Origin: Aestuariibaculum lutulentum
Lineage (GTDB): Bacteria > Bacteroidota > Bacteroidia > Flavobacteriales > Flavobacteriaceae
NCBI RefSeq assembly: GCF_032926325.1
Contig: NZ_CP136709.1
Coordinates: 843,501 to 907,500 of the forward strand
Reading direction: 5' to 3'
DNA length: 64,000 nucleotides
The translations under genes were made by a program, and so were the position numbers. Each line of letters begins with the position of its first letter. The first letter of the stretch is position 1. This document shows positions 18,667 through 27,108 of the stretch, piece after piece. The notes beneath the pieces are model-generated. The model had not been told where the DNA came from. It saw only the letters and a program-made list of their open reading frames with translations, and searched no databases.

Positions 18667-18706
18667 AAAAATACAAACTTCAACATTTAAGAAAGTTTGT
18701 ATTTTT
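18667..18706 (-). promoter_or_regulatory. Perfect 14-bp inverted repeat in the leader of the GH141-like operon
   Basis: Arms 18667-18680 (AAAAATACAAACTT) and 18693-18706 (AAGTTTGTATTTTT) are exact inverses separated by 12 nt. Read toward the minus-strand operon the hairpin ends in a run of T's, 44 nt before the start codon. It could act as an attenuator-type terminator, an mRNA-stabilising 5' stem or a protein site. It is too A/T-rich to be a strong terminator. Confidence 0.6.
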
Positions 18707-18718
18707 GCAATCGATTTT
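18700..18718 (+). promoter_or_regulatory. Possible -7 box plus LacI-like site upstream of the AraC gene
   Basis: TATTTTTG (18700-18707) fits the Bacteroidota -7 consensus and GCAATCGATT (18707-18716) follows at once, the same arrangement as at 37831, 53559, 53814 and 63171. No clear TTTG -33 element is present, and it overlaps the right arm of the hairpin, so it is the weakest of the five. Confidence 0.35.
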
Positions 18719-18830
18719 TATGTTTTTATCTGATTTTTAAAACATTATATTTACAACGTTCAAAAAAGACTAACTACGAAATTAGTATAAACGTAGCAAT
18801 ATTGTCATTTTAACAAAAATAAAATGCTAT

Positions 18831-18855
18831 TTTTAAACGATGGTCAATTTTATAA
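18831..18855 (-). promoter_or_regulatory. 25-bp directional element, copy A (upstream of GH141-like operon)
   Basis: The core AACGATGGTCAATTTTATAA is shared with copies at 19889, 51082 and 52551, all pointing the same way relative to the gene they precede. Read on the minus strand, a TATTTTTG -7 box starts 9 nt after the end of the element. It also lies 86 bp upstream of the AraC start, in the opposite orientation to that gene. It is an inferred regulator-binding site. Confidence 0.65.
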
Positions 18856-18940
18856 GTCTATTTTAAGGACATTATCAATAACCAACTAAGTTCACATAAC
18901 AGACATTACATTAATTACTAATCAATTAACGTCACAGGTA

Positions 18941-19855
18941 TTGGAAAATTCAAGCAAAAAAAACAAAACGGGAAATCAAGGTGTTTGGTGGTACGATGAA
19001 AATTTAGGCCCATTAGCTAAACTACCTTATATAAGACATTTTGGAAGCATGAAATTTTCGAAAGTCAAAATGGACGAAAACATGTTGCCTCACCTTAATG
19101 ACGGTATTGAAATCCATTTTGTACATAGCGGAAAATACAACTGGGTTATTGATGATAAAGAAATTGAATTATTACCCGATAACTTATCTATTTCTGCTCC
19201 CTGGCAATTAAATGGGAGCCCGACAGGGAAAATGGATATTGGCCAAATAAACTGGTTGGTCATCAAACCCGAAGTTTATACAGATAAAATACCTTTAAAG
19301 CTTGGTAAATGGACAAAACTACCTGCAGATTTTCAGGAAAGTTTCGGCACTCTATTAGCAAACGACAAAGAGTTCGTTATAAAAAAGGCCAAGATTTTTA
19401 AAAAATACTTTGTTGACCTTGAAAAGGAACTAACAAATCAGGAAGAAGGCTACGAAATTATGGTTGGCAATATTATTGAAAACCTATTTATAGATATTCA
19501 TCGCCATTTATATCTTAGAAAACAAAAATCGCATCGAGAAGATACATTTATAGATCAACTGACTCAAGTTATCCACAGTGATTTAAGTAAGAAATGGATA
19601 ATTGATGAATTAGCATATCAATTTGGAATGGGAAAAACGAAATTTACTTACGAAGTAAAAAACCTTACCGGTTACCCTCCTAACAGCTTCATCATTAATT
19701 TAAAAATACAAAAAGCCATAGATTTAATTGAAGAAGAAAACGACATGACCATGTCTGAAATTGCTTTTGCCTGCGGATTTTCGTCTCTTCAACATTTTAC
19801 ATCCACCTTTTCTCAACGTATAGGTATTAGTCCCGGAAAATATAAAAAGAAGTAA
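18941..19855 (+). CDS. AraC-family transcriptional regulator
   Basis: The 304-residue protein has an N-terminal cupin-like sensing domain (about 25-130; IEIHFVHSGKYNWVIDD) and a C-terminal double helix-turn-helix (about 205-304) with WIIDELAYQFGMGKTKF and MTMSEIAFACGFSSLQHF, ending SPGKYKKK (seen). AraC regulators of this architecture usually activate sugar-catabolic operons on ligand binding (known). The start is a TTG at 18941. The frame is open upstream to a stop at 18887 with no ATG or GTG, and the next ATG would delete part of the sensor domain. A full 25-bp element lies on each side of the gene (18831 and 19889), so it is the best candidate for the protein that binds it (inference). Confidence 0.88.
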   Translation: MENSSKKNKTGNQGVWWYDENLGPLAKLPYIRHFGSMKFSKVKMDENMLPHLNDGIEIHFVHSGKYNWVIDDKEIELLPDNLSISAPWQLNGSPTGKMDIGQINWLVIKPEVYTDKIPLKLGKWTKLPADFQESFGTLLANDKEFVIKKAKIFKKYFVDLEKELTNQEEGYEIMVGNIIENLFIDIHRHLYLRKQKSHREDTFIDQLTQVIHSDLSKKWIIDELAYQFGMGKTKFTYEVKNLTGYPPNSFIINLKIQKAIDLIEEENDMTMSEIAFACGFSSLQHFTSTFSQRIGISPGKYKKK

Positions 19856-19888
19856 TTTCTTAAACAAGGTTACCAATTAGCAAAACAT

Positions 19889-19913
19889 TTACAAAATTGA
19901 CCATCGTTTAAAA
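19889..19913 (+). promoter_or_regulatory. 25-bp directional element, copy B (upstream of sigma factor)
   Basis: This is the inverse of copy A, with core AAAATTGACCATCGTTTAAA; it differs from copy A at one position in 25. It lies 58 bp before the ECF sigma factor start and 33 bp after the AraC stop. The same orientation toward the downstream gene as the other copies argues against chance. Confidence 0.65.
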
Positions 19914-19971
19914 TTTACAGTCTGTTATTGTTAATTTCTCAATATTAGCCTCTATAAGATAACAATTCTTA

Positions 19972-20535
19972 ATGAGGTATATGCAAAAAAACGACTTAAA
20001 ACTACTTGAACAACTTAAGCAAGGCCATTCGAGTGCTTTTAAAGATTTATTTGATTTGTATTATATTCCACTAAGCTCTTATGCATTAAAATATTGTAAT
20101 TCTTTTGATTTAGCCGAAGATGTTGTCCAAGATTTATTTGTTAAAATATGGGATGACAAACTTTATTTGAAATTTGAAAATGCAATATCACCTTACCTTT
20201 TTAAAGCCGTAAAAAACAATTCCATTTTAGCGGTTAAACAAAAAAACAAATACTATTTCGAAGATATCGAAGAGCAGGTTAACAACTTAATTTTTGATAC
20301 GGAATTCGAAATAGTTTCCATGACCACAGAAAAACAAAAACTTCAAAAAGAAATAGAGGCTTTACCTGAAAAAAGCAAAAAAGTATTTGAAGCCATTGTT
20401 CTCCAAAACTTAAAATATAAAGAAGTTGCGGATTTATTTGGCATATCTGTTAATACGGTAAAAACACACTATTCAAGAGCTTTAAAACAACTTCGAAGCT
20501 CTTTAAGCATTATCGTTTTACTTCTCCTTCAATAA
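19972..20535 (+). CDS. ECF-type RNA polymerase sigma-70 factor (FecI-like, Bacteroidota type)
   Basis: The 187-residue protein has sigma region 2 (SALKDLFDLYYIPLSSYALKYC to FDLAEDVVQDLFVKIWDD, about 20-60) and region 4 (KSKKVFEAIVLQNLKYKEVADLFGIS VNTVKTHYSRAL, about 125-175), with no other domain (seen). It directs RNA polymerase to a small set of promoters, here probably the SusC1 promoter. The FecR-type anti-sigma gene follows 93 bp downstream and the STN-bearing SusC after that, the standard trans-envelope signalling set (known). The start could be the ATG at 19972 or at 19981. The C-terminus ends in an unusual hydrophobic stretch IIVLLLLQ. A copy of the 25-bp element lies 58 bp upstream, so its own transcription is probably controlled. 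Confidence 0.9.
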   Translation: MRYMQKNDLKLLEQLKQGHSSAFKDLFDLYYIPLSSYALKYCNSFDLAEDVVQDLFVKIWDDKLYLKFENAISPYLFKAVKNNSILAVKQKNKYYFEDIEEQVNNLIFDTEFEIVSMTTEKQKLQKEIEALPEKSKKVFEAIVLQNLKYKEVADLFGISVNTVKTHYSRALKQLRSSLSIIVLLLLQ

Positions 20536-20628
20536 AAAATTTATTTTTTTGTCACCCATTTTTCGTGTTTTCTTATATAGTTAATATAACACATATTTTC
20601 ATCAATATAGAATAGATGAAACTAAAAC

Positions 20629-21801
20629 ATGAAAAACAAAAACAAACATATAGAACTGCTCATCTCAAAATACATTTCAAAAGAAATGAGTCAAAAGGAG
20701 TTTAATGAATTAGAGCAATGGCTAAATATCTCGAAGGAAAACAAAACCTTTTTTACAGACCTCTTAAAAGCACATAAGATTTCACAACAAATACAATTTA
20801 ACGAACAGGTAAATACAACCAAAGCGTGGGAAAAAATCTTATCAAATCTTAAAAACCCGATTACCAATTCAACCAAACCTATTAATCACATTAGATGGCT
20901 TAAACCTCAAAACGTATTAAAATATGCTGCAGCTATTATTCTTTTTATATCTGTCGGATATTATTTTATAGTAACTTATTCAACAGATAGAACCACTTTA
21001 CCAACTAACCAAATTACACTTCAATTAGACAACGGAAGTATAAAATACATCAACGAAGATGGCACTACCGAAATTAAAGATACCAATGGTAACATTATCA
21101 CTTCCCAAAACCAAGGTCAGTTAATTTATTCAGGAACTGCTGAGGAAAAATTGGTTTACAACACCTTAACTATTCCTTACGGTAAACACTTTCAACTAAA
21201 ATTATCAGATGGCACTACCGTACATTTAAACGCGGGTACTAGCTTAAAATATCCTGTCAAATTTATTAAAGGAAAAAGTCGTGAAGTCTATTTAACCGGT
21301 GAAGCCTTTTTTTCGGTAACAAAAGATCCTAAACATCCTTTTATCGTTAATGCTCAAAATCTCGATATTAAAGTATTAGGAACTGCTTTTAATGTTTCGG
21401 CATATACCGAAGACACAATAACTAATGTCGTTTTAGTTGAAGGGGCTGTTGAAATGTTTGAAGAATCCAACGACCAAAAAAACAAAACACGCCTAAAACC
21501 AGGAGACAAAGGCACTTTTAATCGTACAAACACAAACATCGAGACAGAACAAGTCAACACAAGCGTTTACACCTCTTGGATGCAAGGTCAGTTATTCTTT
21601 AGAAACATGACCTTCCAAAATATTGTTAAAAAACTGGAACGTCATTTCGACATTAAAATAATCGTGCAGAATAAGCAATTGAATCAGGAAACTTTCAATG
21701 CGAGTTTTAAAGACGAACCCATTGAAAATATTTTAAACTATTTCAATAAAAGCTTTGATATCAATTACACGGTAAAAAATAACATCATCTATATCAACTA
21801 A
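20629..21801 (+). CDS. FecR-family anti-sigma factor, inner-membrane
   Basis: The 390-residue protein has a cytoplasmic N-terminal about 90 residues that should bind the sigma factor, one membrane helix (about 97-118, YAAAIILFISVGYYFIV), the periplasmic FecR domain (about 180-300; GKHFQLKLSDGTTVHLNAGT and FNVSAYTEDTITNVVLVEG), and a C-terminal STN-like (DUF4974-type) segment ending NIIYIN (about 320-390). Known role: it holds the ECF sigma until the STN domain of the partner TonB-dependent transporter signals substrate. The partner SusC, with an STN domain, starts 129 bp downstream. The gene follows the sigma factor directly, and nothing in the sequence suggests damage. Confidence 0.9.
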   Translation: MKNKNKHIELLISKYISKEMSQKEFNELEQWLNISKENKTFFTDLLKAHKISQQIQFNEQVNTTKAWEKILSNLKNPITNSTKPINHIRWLKPQNVLKYAAAIILFISVGYYFIVTYSTDRTTLPTNQITLQLDNGSIKYINEDGTTEIKDTNGNIITSQNQGQLIYSGTAEEKLVYNTLTIPYGKHFQLKLSDGTTVHLNAGTSLKYPVKFIKGKSREVYLTGEAFFSVTKDPKHPFIVNAQNLDIKVLGTAFNVSAYTEDTITNVVLVEGAVEMFEESNDQKNKTRLKPGDKGTFNRTNTNIETEQVNTSVYTSWMQGQLFFRNMTFQNIVKKLERHFDIKIIVQNKQLNQETFNASFKDEPIENILNYFNKSFDINYTVKNNIIYIN

Positions 21802-21930
21802 TTTAAACTTCACCAAAAATGAACTAAACAATTTAAAAAAGCACACCACACTTTTATTAAACAAGAGTACCACCACATTGTGAACACATCATGTGATTTA
21901 AAAAATATTTTACCAACTAAACATCGAAAT

Positions 21931-24900
21931 ATGGAAAAACTTAACAACAAAAAAGTCTCCCTAAAACATAAATTAAAAATGCGACTGACAGCTTTGTTTA
22001 TGTTAGCATCATGTTTGACTATGTTAGCAAACACAAGTTATACACAGACTATAACATTGAATGCAGAAAATGCAAGCGTTTTACAAATTATTGAAAAAAT
22101 TGAAATCACTACAGAGTATCGCTTTATTTACAATACTAAATCTGTAAACCTCGACCGAAAAGTATCTATAAAGGTTGAAAATGCCAAAATTGAAAATGTT
22201 TTGAGTGATTTATTTAGAAACTCTTCTACGTCGTTTGAAATCCTAGATACTCAAATAATACTTAAAGGTAAAAACCAAGAATCCGCAGAAACAATTACTA
22301 AATCTAAAACAGAAAACATCCCTCAAGAGCTTTCTGTATCTGGGAACATTGTAGATGCAAACAACCAACCGCTTCCGGGTGCAAATATTCTTGAAAAAGG
22401 TACATCTAACGGAACTCAATCAGATTTTGATGGTAATTTCTCATTAGAAATTTCAAAAGCAAGCTCTACCTTAGTCATTTCTTATATGGGTTTTGTAACA
22501 CAAGAAATTCAAGTATCATCATCACAAAACATATCGGTTACACTACAGGAAGACGCTGCTGCTTTAGACGAAGTCGTAATTGTTGGTTATGGTGAAATTA
22601 AAAAAAGTGATGTTACCGGTTCTGTTGTTTCTATTGATAGTGAAACCATTAATAAACTTGGAGCAACAAGCCCAATGCAGGCGCTGCAAGCAAATGCAGC
22701 CGGGGTTAATATCTCACAAAAAACAGGAACTGTGGGCGCTGGATTTGACATCACTATTCGTGGAACCAATTCCTTTTCACAGCAACAACCGCTTTATGTT
22801 GTAGATGGTATCATGACCGAAAGTATAGATTTCTTAAACCCTCAAGACATTCAAAGAATAGACATTCTTAAAGACGCCTCTTCTACTGCGATTTATGGAT
22901 CAAGAGGTTCAAACGGTGTTGTAATTGTTACCACTAAAACTGGAGAAGGTTTCAAAAATAGAAAACCCTCAATATCATACTCTGGGTATGTAGGTATAAG
23001 AGACATCGCTAACATGCCAGATTTCTTGAATTCTTACGATGAAAGTGTTACATGGCAAAGAGACAGACAAGTTGCAAGAGATCTTGTCCAAGGAAATACC
23101 ATTGTAAACTCTCCAACCTATGGCTTTCCGGAAATAATTTTAGAAGACGGAACTAACTACTGGGAAGAAAACTTAGCTAACAGAAATGGTACTGATTGGT
23201 TAGACGCCTTTCTAAAATCTAGCACGCAACAAAACCATTTTATCTCTGCTAATGGAGGCAACGAAAACACAAATTATGTTGTTGGCTTTGGATACCAGGG
23301 AGATAATGGAAACATCAAAGGGCAATCTTTTGAAAAATACAATTTTAAAGCTAGCGTAGATGCTAAAGTCAATAATTTTTTCTCTATAGGAGCAAATATT
23401 AATTTAGCATTTTCAGAACAAGAATTAACATCTAGACAAGACTACGTTCAACAGCTTTATAGAATGCCTACTTTTGCCCCTGGATTTGATTTAGATGGTA
23501 ATATCATTCAATCTCCAATGATTGGAATTTCAGGAAATGTGAGTCCTTATACATTTTTAAACGGTAACTCAGCCTGGAACGTAGAACAATATAATATCAT
23601 TTCTAACTTCTACCTTAAGTTCAACCCTATCAAAGGGTTAACCTTAAAATCTACATTTTCTCCAAATGCTAGAATACAACGTGAAGGAGAATATAAAGAC
23701 CGATTAGCTACAAGGTCAATTAGTATCGCCAGATTTTGGACTAACAACAGACTATCTTATGTGTGGGATAACCAGTTAAATTATACTAAACAATTTGGAG
23801 ATCATAATCTATCGTATGATTTTATCCAATCTGCTACTTTCGATCGATATGAAAACACCTATGCCTATGGTAGAGATGTGCCTTTCAAATCTTTATTTTA
23901 CAACGTACAAAGTGCTCCTCAGCGAGATGCTGCAACCGGATTTACTAAAAGTACCATCTTATCGCTTACGAATCGTTTAAACTACTCGTTTAAAGACAAA
24001 TACCTATTTACTGCCACTATGAGATACGATGGAGCATCTAGACTTGCTGAAGGAAATAAGTGGACTTCTTTCCCTTCTGCAGCAGTTGCTTGGAAATTAG
24101 ATAAAGAGTCTTTTTTCAGTAATGCTTCTAACGTCAACAATTTAAAAGCTAGATTAAGTTATGGATATACAGGAAGTTATGGCCCTATTGATCCCTATGA
24201 TACACAATCGTCACTATCTACTCAAAAATATTACGATTGGGACGGTCAAACTGCCAATGGATTTGTTCCTGGTTCTTTAGCTAATTCAGATTTGACATGG
24301 GAACGTACCAGAGAATGGAACTTTGGATTAGACTTTGGTTTATTTAACAATAGAGTTTCTGGAGAAATAAACCTTTATGACAGACTATCTAAAGACGCCA
24401 TCTTAGAACGCAAATTAGCAATGCCTACAGGATGGGCTTCTATGCTGGATAATATTGCATCAATCAGTAATAAAGGAATAGAGTTTCAATTAAAAACAGT
24501 AAACATTAACACCCAAGACTTTAAATGGGAAACCAATTTCATCTTTTCAAAAAACAACAATGAAATTGTTGATTTATATGGAGGAAAAGAAGACGACGTT
24601 CCTAACAGATGGTTTATAGGACAACCTGTAAACGTTGTTTATGCCATGGTATTTGATGGTGTTTGGCAAAAAGATGAGTTAGCTCCTGAAGATTTACAAT
24701 CTATGGAAGGAACAGCTAAAGTTAAAGATTTAAATGGTGACGGAAGTATCGATATTAATAATGACATGAAAGTTTTAGGTTCTCCTGCACCTGATTGGAT
24801 TGGCACATTCTCAACGACTTTTAGCTATAAAAACTGGGATCTTTCTGCCACTGTTTACACTAAACAAGGGATTTTAACGTATAGTCCTTTCCATACAGAA

Positions 24901-25299
24901 TTTACAGACTTTAACAGCAAAGTTATTTTAGATGTGCCTTACTACAGAAGAGACAACCCTATAACTGGATCTAGATACTCAAACTCCTACCCTCAAGCAA
25001 GTTACCAAGGACAGTATTGGGGAGAGGATGCAGGAGCTTATGGCTATCCTGGATTTAACAAAGACGCCTCTTTTGTTAGAGTACAAAACATAACCTTAGG
25101 ATATAATTTTGACTCAAATGCATTATCCAAAATAGGACTATCACATCTACGCCTTTACGTAAATGCCTTAAACCCATTTACATTTACAAAATATGACGGA
25201 TTTGATCCTGAATGGGCTGGTGCAGGTATGGCTTGGAGTGCCGATGCCAATAATACAGGATATTCAATCTATCAATTAGGTGTTAATATTAAATTTTAA
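21931..25299 (+). CDS. SusC/RagA TonB-dependent transporter with N-terminal STN signalling domain (SusC1)
   Basis: The protein is about 1122 residues from the ATG at 21931. A GTG start at 21880 is possible but would put 17 residues before the signal peptide. Order: signal peptide (to about 38, ANTSYTQ), STN domain (about 40-115; VLQIIEKIEITTEYRFIYN), carboxypeptidase-regulatory-like domain (about 135-220), plug with DEVVIVGYGEIKKSDVTGSV, and a beta-barrel ending in a C-terminal aromatic strand (GVNIKF). It imports pectin oligosaccharides across the outer membrane with SusD1, and through STN signals to the FecR protein (known for this architecture). The SusD1 start lies 4 bp after its stop. 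It is the only one of the three SusC proteins here with an STN domain. Confidence 0.93.
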   Translation: MEKLNNKKVSLKHKLKMRLTALFMLASCLTMLANTSYTQTITLNAENASVLQIIEKIEITTEYRFIYNTKSVNLDRKVSIKVENAKIENVLSDLFRNSSTSFEILDTQIILKGKNQESAETITKSKTENIPQELSVSGNIVDANNQPLPGANILEKGTSNGTQSDFDGNFSLEISKASSTLVISYMGFVTQEIQVSSSQNISVTLQEDAAALDEVVIVGYGEIKKSDVTGSVVSIDSETINKLGATSPMQALQANAAGVNISQKTGTVGAGFDITIRGTNSFSQQQPLYVVDGIMTESIDFLNPQDIQRIDILKDASSTAIYGSRGSNGVVIVTTKTGEGFKNRKPSISYSGYVGIRDIANMPDFLNSYDESVTWQRDRQVARDLVQGNTIVNSPTYGFPEIILEDGTNYWEENLANRNGTDWLDAFLKSSTQQNHFISANGGNENTNYVVGFGYQGDNGNIKGQSFEKYNFKASVDAKVNNFFSIGANINLAFSEQELTSRQDYVQQLYRMPTFAPGFDLDGNIIQSPMIGISGNVSPYTFLNGNSAWNVEQYNIISNFYLKFNPIKGLTLKSTFSPNARIQREGEYKDRLATRSISIARFWTNNRLSYVWDNQLNYTKQFGDHNLSYDFIQSATFDRYENTYAYGRDVPFKSLFYNVQSAPQRDAATGFTKSTILSLTNRLNYSFKDKYLFTATMRYDGASRLAEGNKWTSFPSAAVAWKLDKESFFSNASNVNNLKARLSYGYTGSYGPIDPYDTQSSLSTQKYYDWDGQTANGFVPGSLANSDLTWERTREWNFGLDFGLFNNRVSGEINLYDRLSKDAILERKLAMPTGWASMLDNIASISNKGIEFQLKTVNINTQDFKWETNFIFSKNNNEIVDLYGGKEDDVPNRWFIGQPVNVVYAMVFDGVWQKDELAPEDLQSMEGTAKVKDLNGDGSIDINNDMKVLGSPAPDWIGTFSTTFSYKNWDLSATVYTKQGILTYSPFHTEFTDFNSKVILDVPYYRRDNPITGSRYSNSYPQASYQGQYWGEDAGAYGYPGFNKDASFVRVQNITLGYNFDSNALSKIGLSHLRLYVNALNPFTFTKYDGFDPEWAGAGMAWSADANNTGYSIYQLGVNIKF

Positions 25300-25303
25300 G
25301 ATC

Positions 25304-26902
25304 ATGAAAAAAATAAAATTATATATATATACGGCCATTTCAAGTTTAATATTATTTAACTGTTCTGGATATTTAGACGAGGAAAACTTAGGAAACACAA
25401 CCGCCGAAAATTTTTACAATACAGAAACAGGTTTTGAAGGCTTAGTTAATTCAGCATATGCTACTTTAAGAGATGTGTATCAACCAACTCCATATATGTT
25501 TTGCGCTGGCACAGACTTGTTTTTTGCAGCCCACCAAGAAGTTCCGTTAGGATTAGCCTCTTATCAAACCTTAACCCCAAGTGAAGGTGCTGTCGAAACC
25601 TTATTCAGCAATCTTTATAAAAGCATTCAAATAACAAATCTCGCTTTACACTATGCTAATGAAACTGAAAATTTTTCAAGTCTACCTAGCAGAATAGCTG
25701 AACTTAAAGTTATTAGAGCTTATTATTATTTTTTACTAGTTCAAGAATTCGGAGACACTTCATTAGTAACAGATTTGGTAGATAGCCCTATAACACATTT
25801 TGAACGCGCTGCATCTAGTGATGTATATGAATTTATTATTGATGAATTAACAGTCGCTATTAACGATTTACCTCCAAGTCCATCTAACTTTGGAAGACTA
25901 ACAAAAAGAGCCGCTCAACATATTTTAGCCAAGGTTTATCTAACCAGAGGCTATGAAACATTCGGCTCAACCTCAGACTTTACAGAAGCTGCAACTCTAG
26001 CTGATGCTGCAATTGGAGGACAATCTTTAAATCTATCTTTTAATCAGTTGTTTGACTATCAAAATGATAATAATGAAGAAATTTTATGGTCCATTCAATA
26101 TAATAAATCACAATCTGGAGAGGTATCTCATAATTGGGATTATCCTTGGGGTCCATTAGTGCAAGGATCAGATGATGGCGTAAACAAAAAAAACACATTA
26201 CACCCAACAGAATATCTATTCACTCTATTTGATGATAATGATAAGCGATTTGAAGGTACATTCTTAAATATTAAAACAACACCTTACTCTGGATGGTTAT
26301 TAGACCCTAGTAATACACCTGTTCAATATTACTACCCAAGAACTGCAGCTCAAATTGCAGGAGTGGCTGCATGGATAGCTGAAGACCCTAACAACAGATC
26401 AAATACAATTATCTCACCTATAGATCCACACTGGTGGGATGGGTTAAATCAAACAGATTATCCCTCATTAAGAAAATTTGATAGAGTTCAAACATCTTCA
26501 GTGCAATACACACACGATATCTACTTAGCAAGATTGGGTGAAACTTACTTGATAGCAGCAGAGGCTTATTTACAGTCTAATAACCCAGGAAATGCCTTAG
26601 CAAGAGTCAATACTGTGAGACAGCGAGCTGGCGCTGATTCTGTTAGTAATGTTGATTTAGATTTTATTTTAGAAGAAAGAGCCCGTGAACTAGCTGGAGA
26701 AGGCATGCGCTGGTTAGATTTAAAACGTACACGAAAATTAATGGAATACACCAAATTAAGAAATCCTGATATCAAAACCCTTGTCGATGGAGGTGTTGAC
26801 CCTTTCTTGAGTTCTGATGGAAACTATAAAATTTTAAGACCTATACCACTATCTGCTATAGCCCTGGATTCTGGAGATTACCCTCAAAATCCAGGTTATT
26901 AA
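25304..26902 (+). CDS. SusD/RagB-family outer-membrane glycan-binding lipoprotein (SusD1)
   Basis: The start is the ATG at 25304, 4 bp after SusC1. An upstream TTG in frame would add eight residues before the signal. The lipoprotein signal ends LILFNC. The TPR-like N-terminal half (ENFYNTETGFEGLVNSAYATLRD) and the C-terminal RagB/SusD segment (RLGETYLIAAEAYLQSNNPGNALARVN) are clear. About 533 residues is normal for the family. It forms the lid of the SusC1 barrel and captures glycan at the cell surface (known). A hairpin follows at 26969, after a 29-bp sequence that also follows SusD2. The ligand is unknown; pectin or rhamnogalacturonan is inferred from the neighbours. Confidence 0.92.
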   Translation: MKKIKLYIYTAISSLILFNCSGYLDEENLGNTTAENFYNTETGFEGLVNSAYATLRDVYQPTPYMFCAGTDLFFAAHQEVPLGLASYQTLTPSEGAVETLFSNLYKSIQITNLALHYANETENFSSLPSRIAELKVIRAYYYFLLVQEFGDTSLVTDLVDSPITHFERAASSDVYEFIIDELTVAINDLPPSPSNFGRLTKRAAQHILAKVYLTRGYETFGSTSDFTEAATLADAAIGGQSLNLSFNQLFDYQNDNNEEILWSIQYNKSQSGEVSHNWDYPWGPLVQGSDDGVNKKNTLHPTEYLFTLFDDNDKRFEGTFLNIKTTPYSGWLLDPSNTPVQYYYPRTAAQIAGVAAWIAEDPNNRSNTIISPIDPHWWDGLNQTDYPSLRKFDRVQTSSVQYTHDIYLARLGETYLIAAEAYLQSNNPGNALARVNTVRQRAGADSVSNVDLDFILEERARELAGEGMRWLDLKRTRKLMEYTKLRNPDIKTLVDGGVDPFLSSDGNYKILRPIPLSAIALDSGDYPQNPGY

Positions 26903-26905
26903 ATT

Positions 26906-26934
26906 ACTTGTTTAATTTAGTTTAGTTAATTGAA
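26906..26934. repeat. 29-bp repeat after SusD1 (identical copy after SusD2)
   Basis: Four bases after the SusD1 stop begins a 29-bp sequence containing TTGTTTAATTTAGTTTAGTT. An identical 29-mer lies at 31826-31854, 12 bases after the SusD2 stop. The surrounding sequences differ. The inverse contains ACTAAACTAAATTAAACAAG, related to the ATTAAACTA leaders found before several start codons in this window. Confidence 0.75.
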
Positions 26935-26968
26935 ATAAATTATAATAATTTATTTCTAAAGTTGAGCT

Positions 26969-26998
26969 GGGAATACTAAAATTCACCTTGGTATTCCC
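26969..26998 (+). terminator. Hairpin between SusD1 and SusC2
   Basis: Arms GGGAATACTAA (26969-26979) and TTGGTATTCCC (26988-26998) pair with one G-U, loop of 8 nt. The following tract (TCTTATC) is only weakly T-rich, so this is more likely a leaky terminator or processing stem that lowers SusC2/SusD2 expression than a full stop. Confidence 0.6.
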
Positions 26999-27108
26999 TC
27001 TTATCAACTTGAAAATCTAATACAATCCATTATTCCTTAAAAATAAATTCTAAAATCTTCTAACCAGAAGTAATCAACTATACCAATAAAACAATTAAAC
27101 TATTAAAT

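Larger units (their letters stand above)
18624..18940. other. Divergent control region between the rhamnogalacturonan operon and the AraC gene
   Basis: This 317-bp stretch has no ORF. From left to right it holds a perfect 14-bp inverted repeat (18667-18706), a plus-strand TAnnTTTG box overlapping a LacI-like site (18700-18718), a partial copy of the 25-bp element (CGTTCAAAA, 18757-18765), a minus-strand TAnnTTTG box (18814-18821, read as TATTTTTG) and the full 25-bp element (18831-18855). The last two lie in the order expected for an activator site upstream of a promoter serving the minus-strand operon. The TSS of the minus operon would then be near 18807, giving a leader of about 185 nt containing the hairpin (inference). 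Confidence 0.6.

Noticed and set aside
21880..21930. GTG start for SusC1
   Set aside because: It adds 17 residues before the signal peptide, and an ATG at 21931 leads directly into a normal leader.
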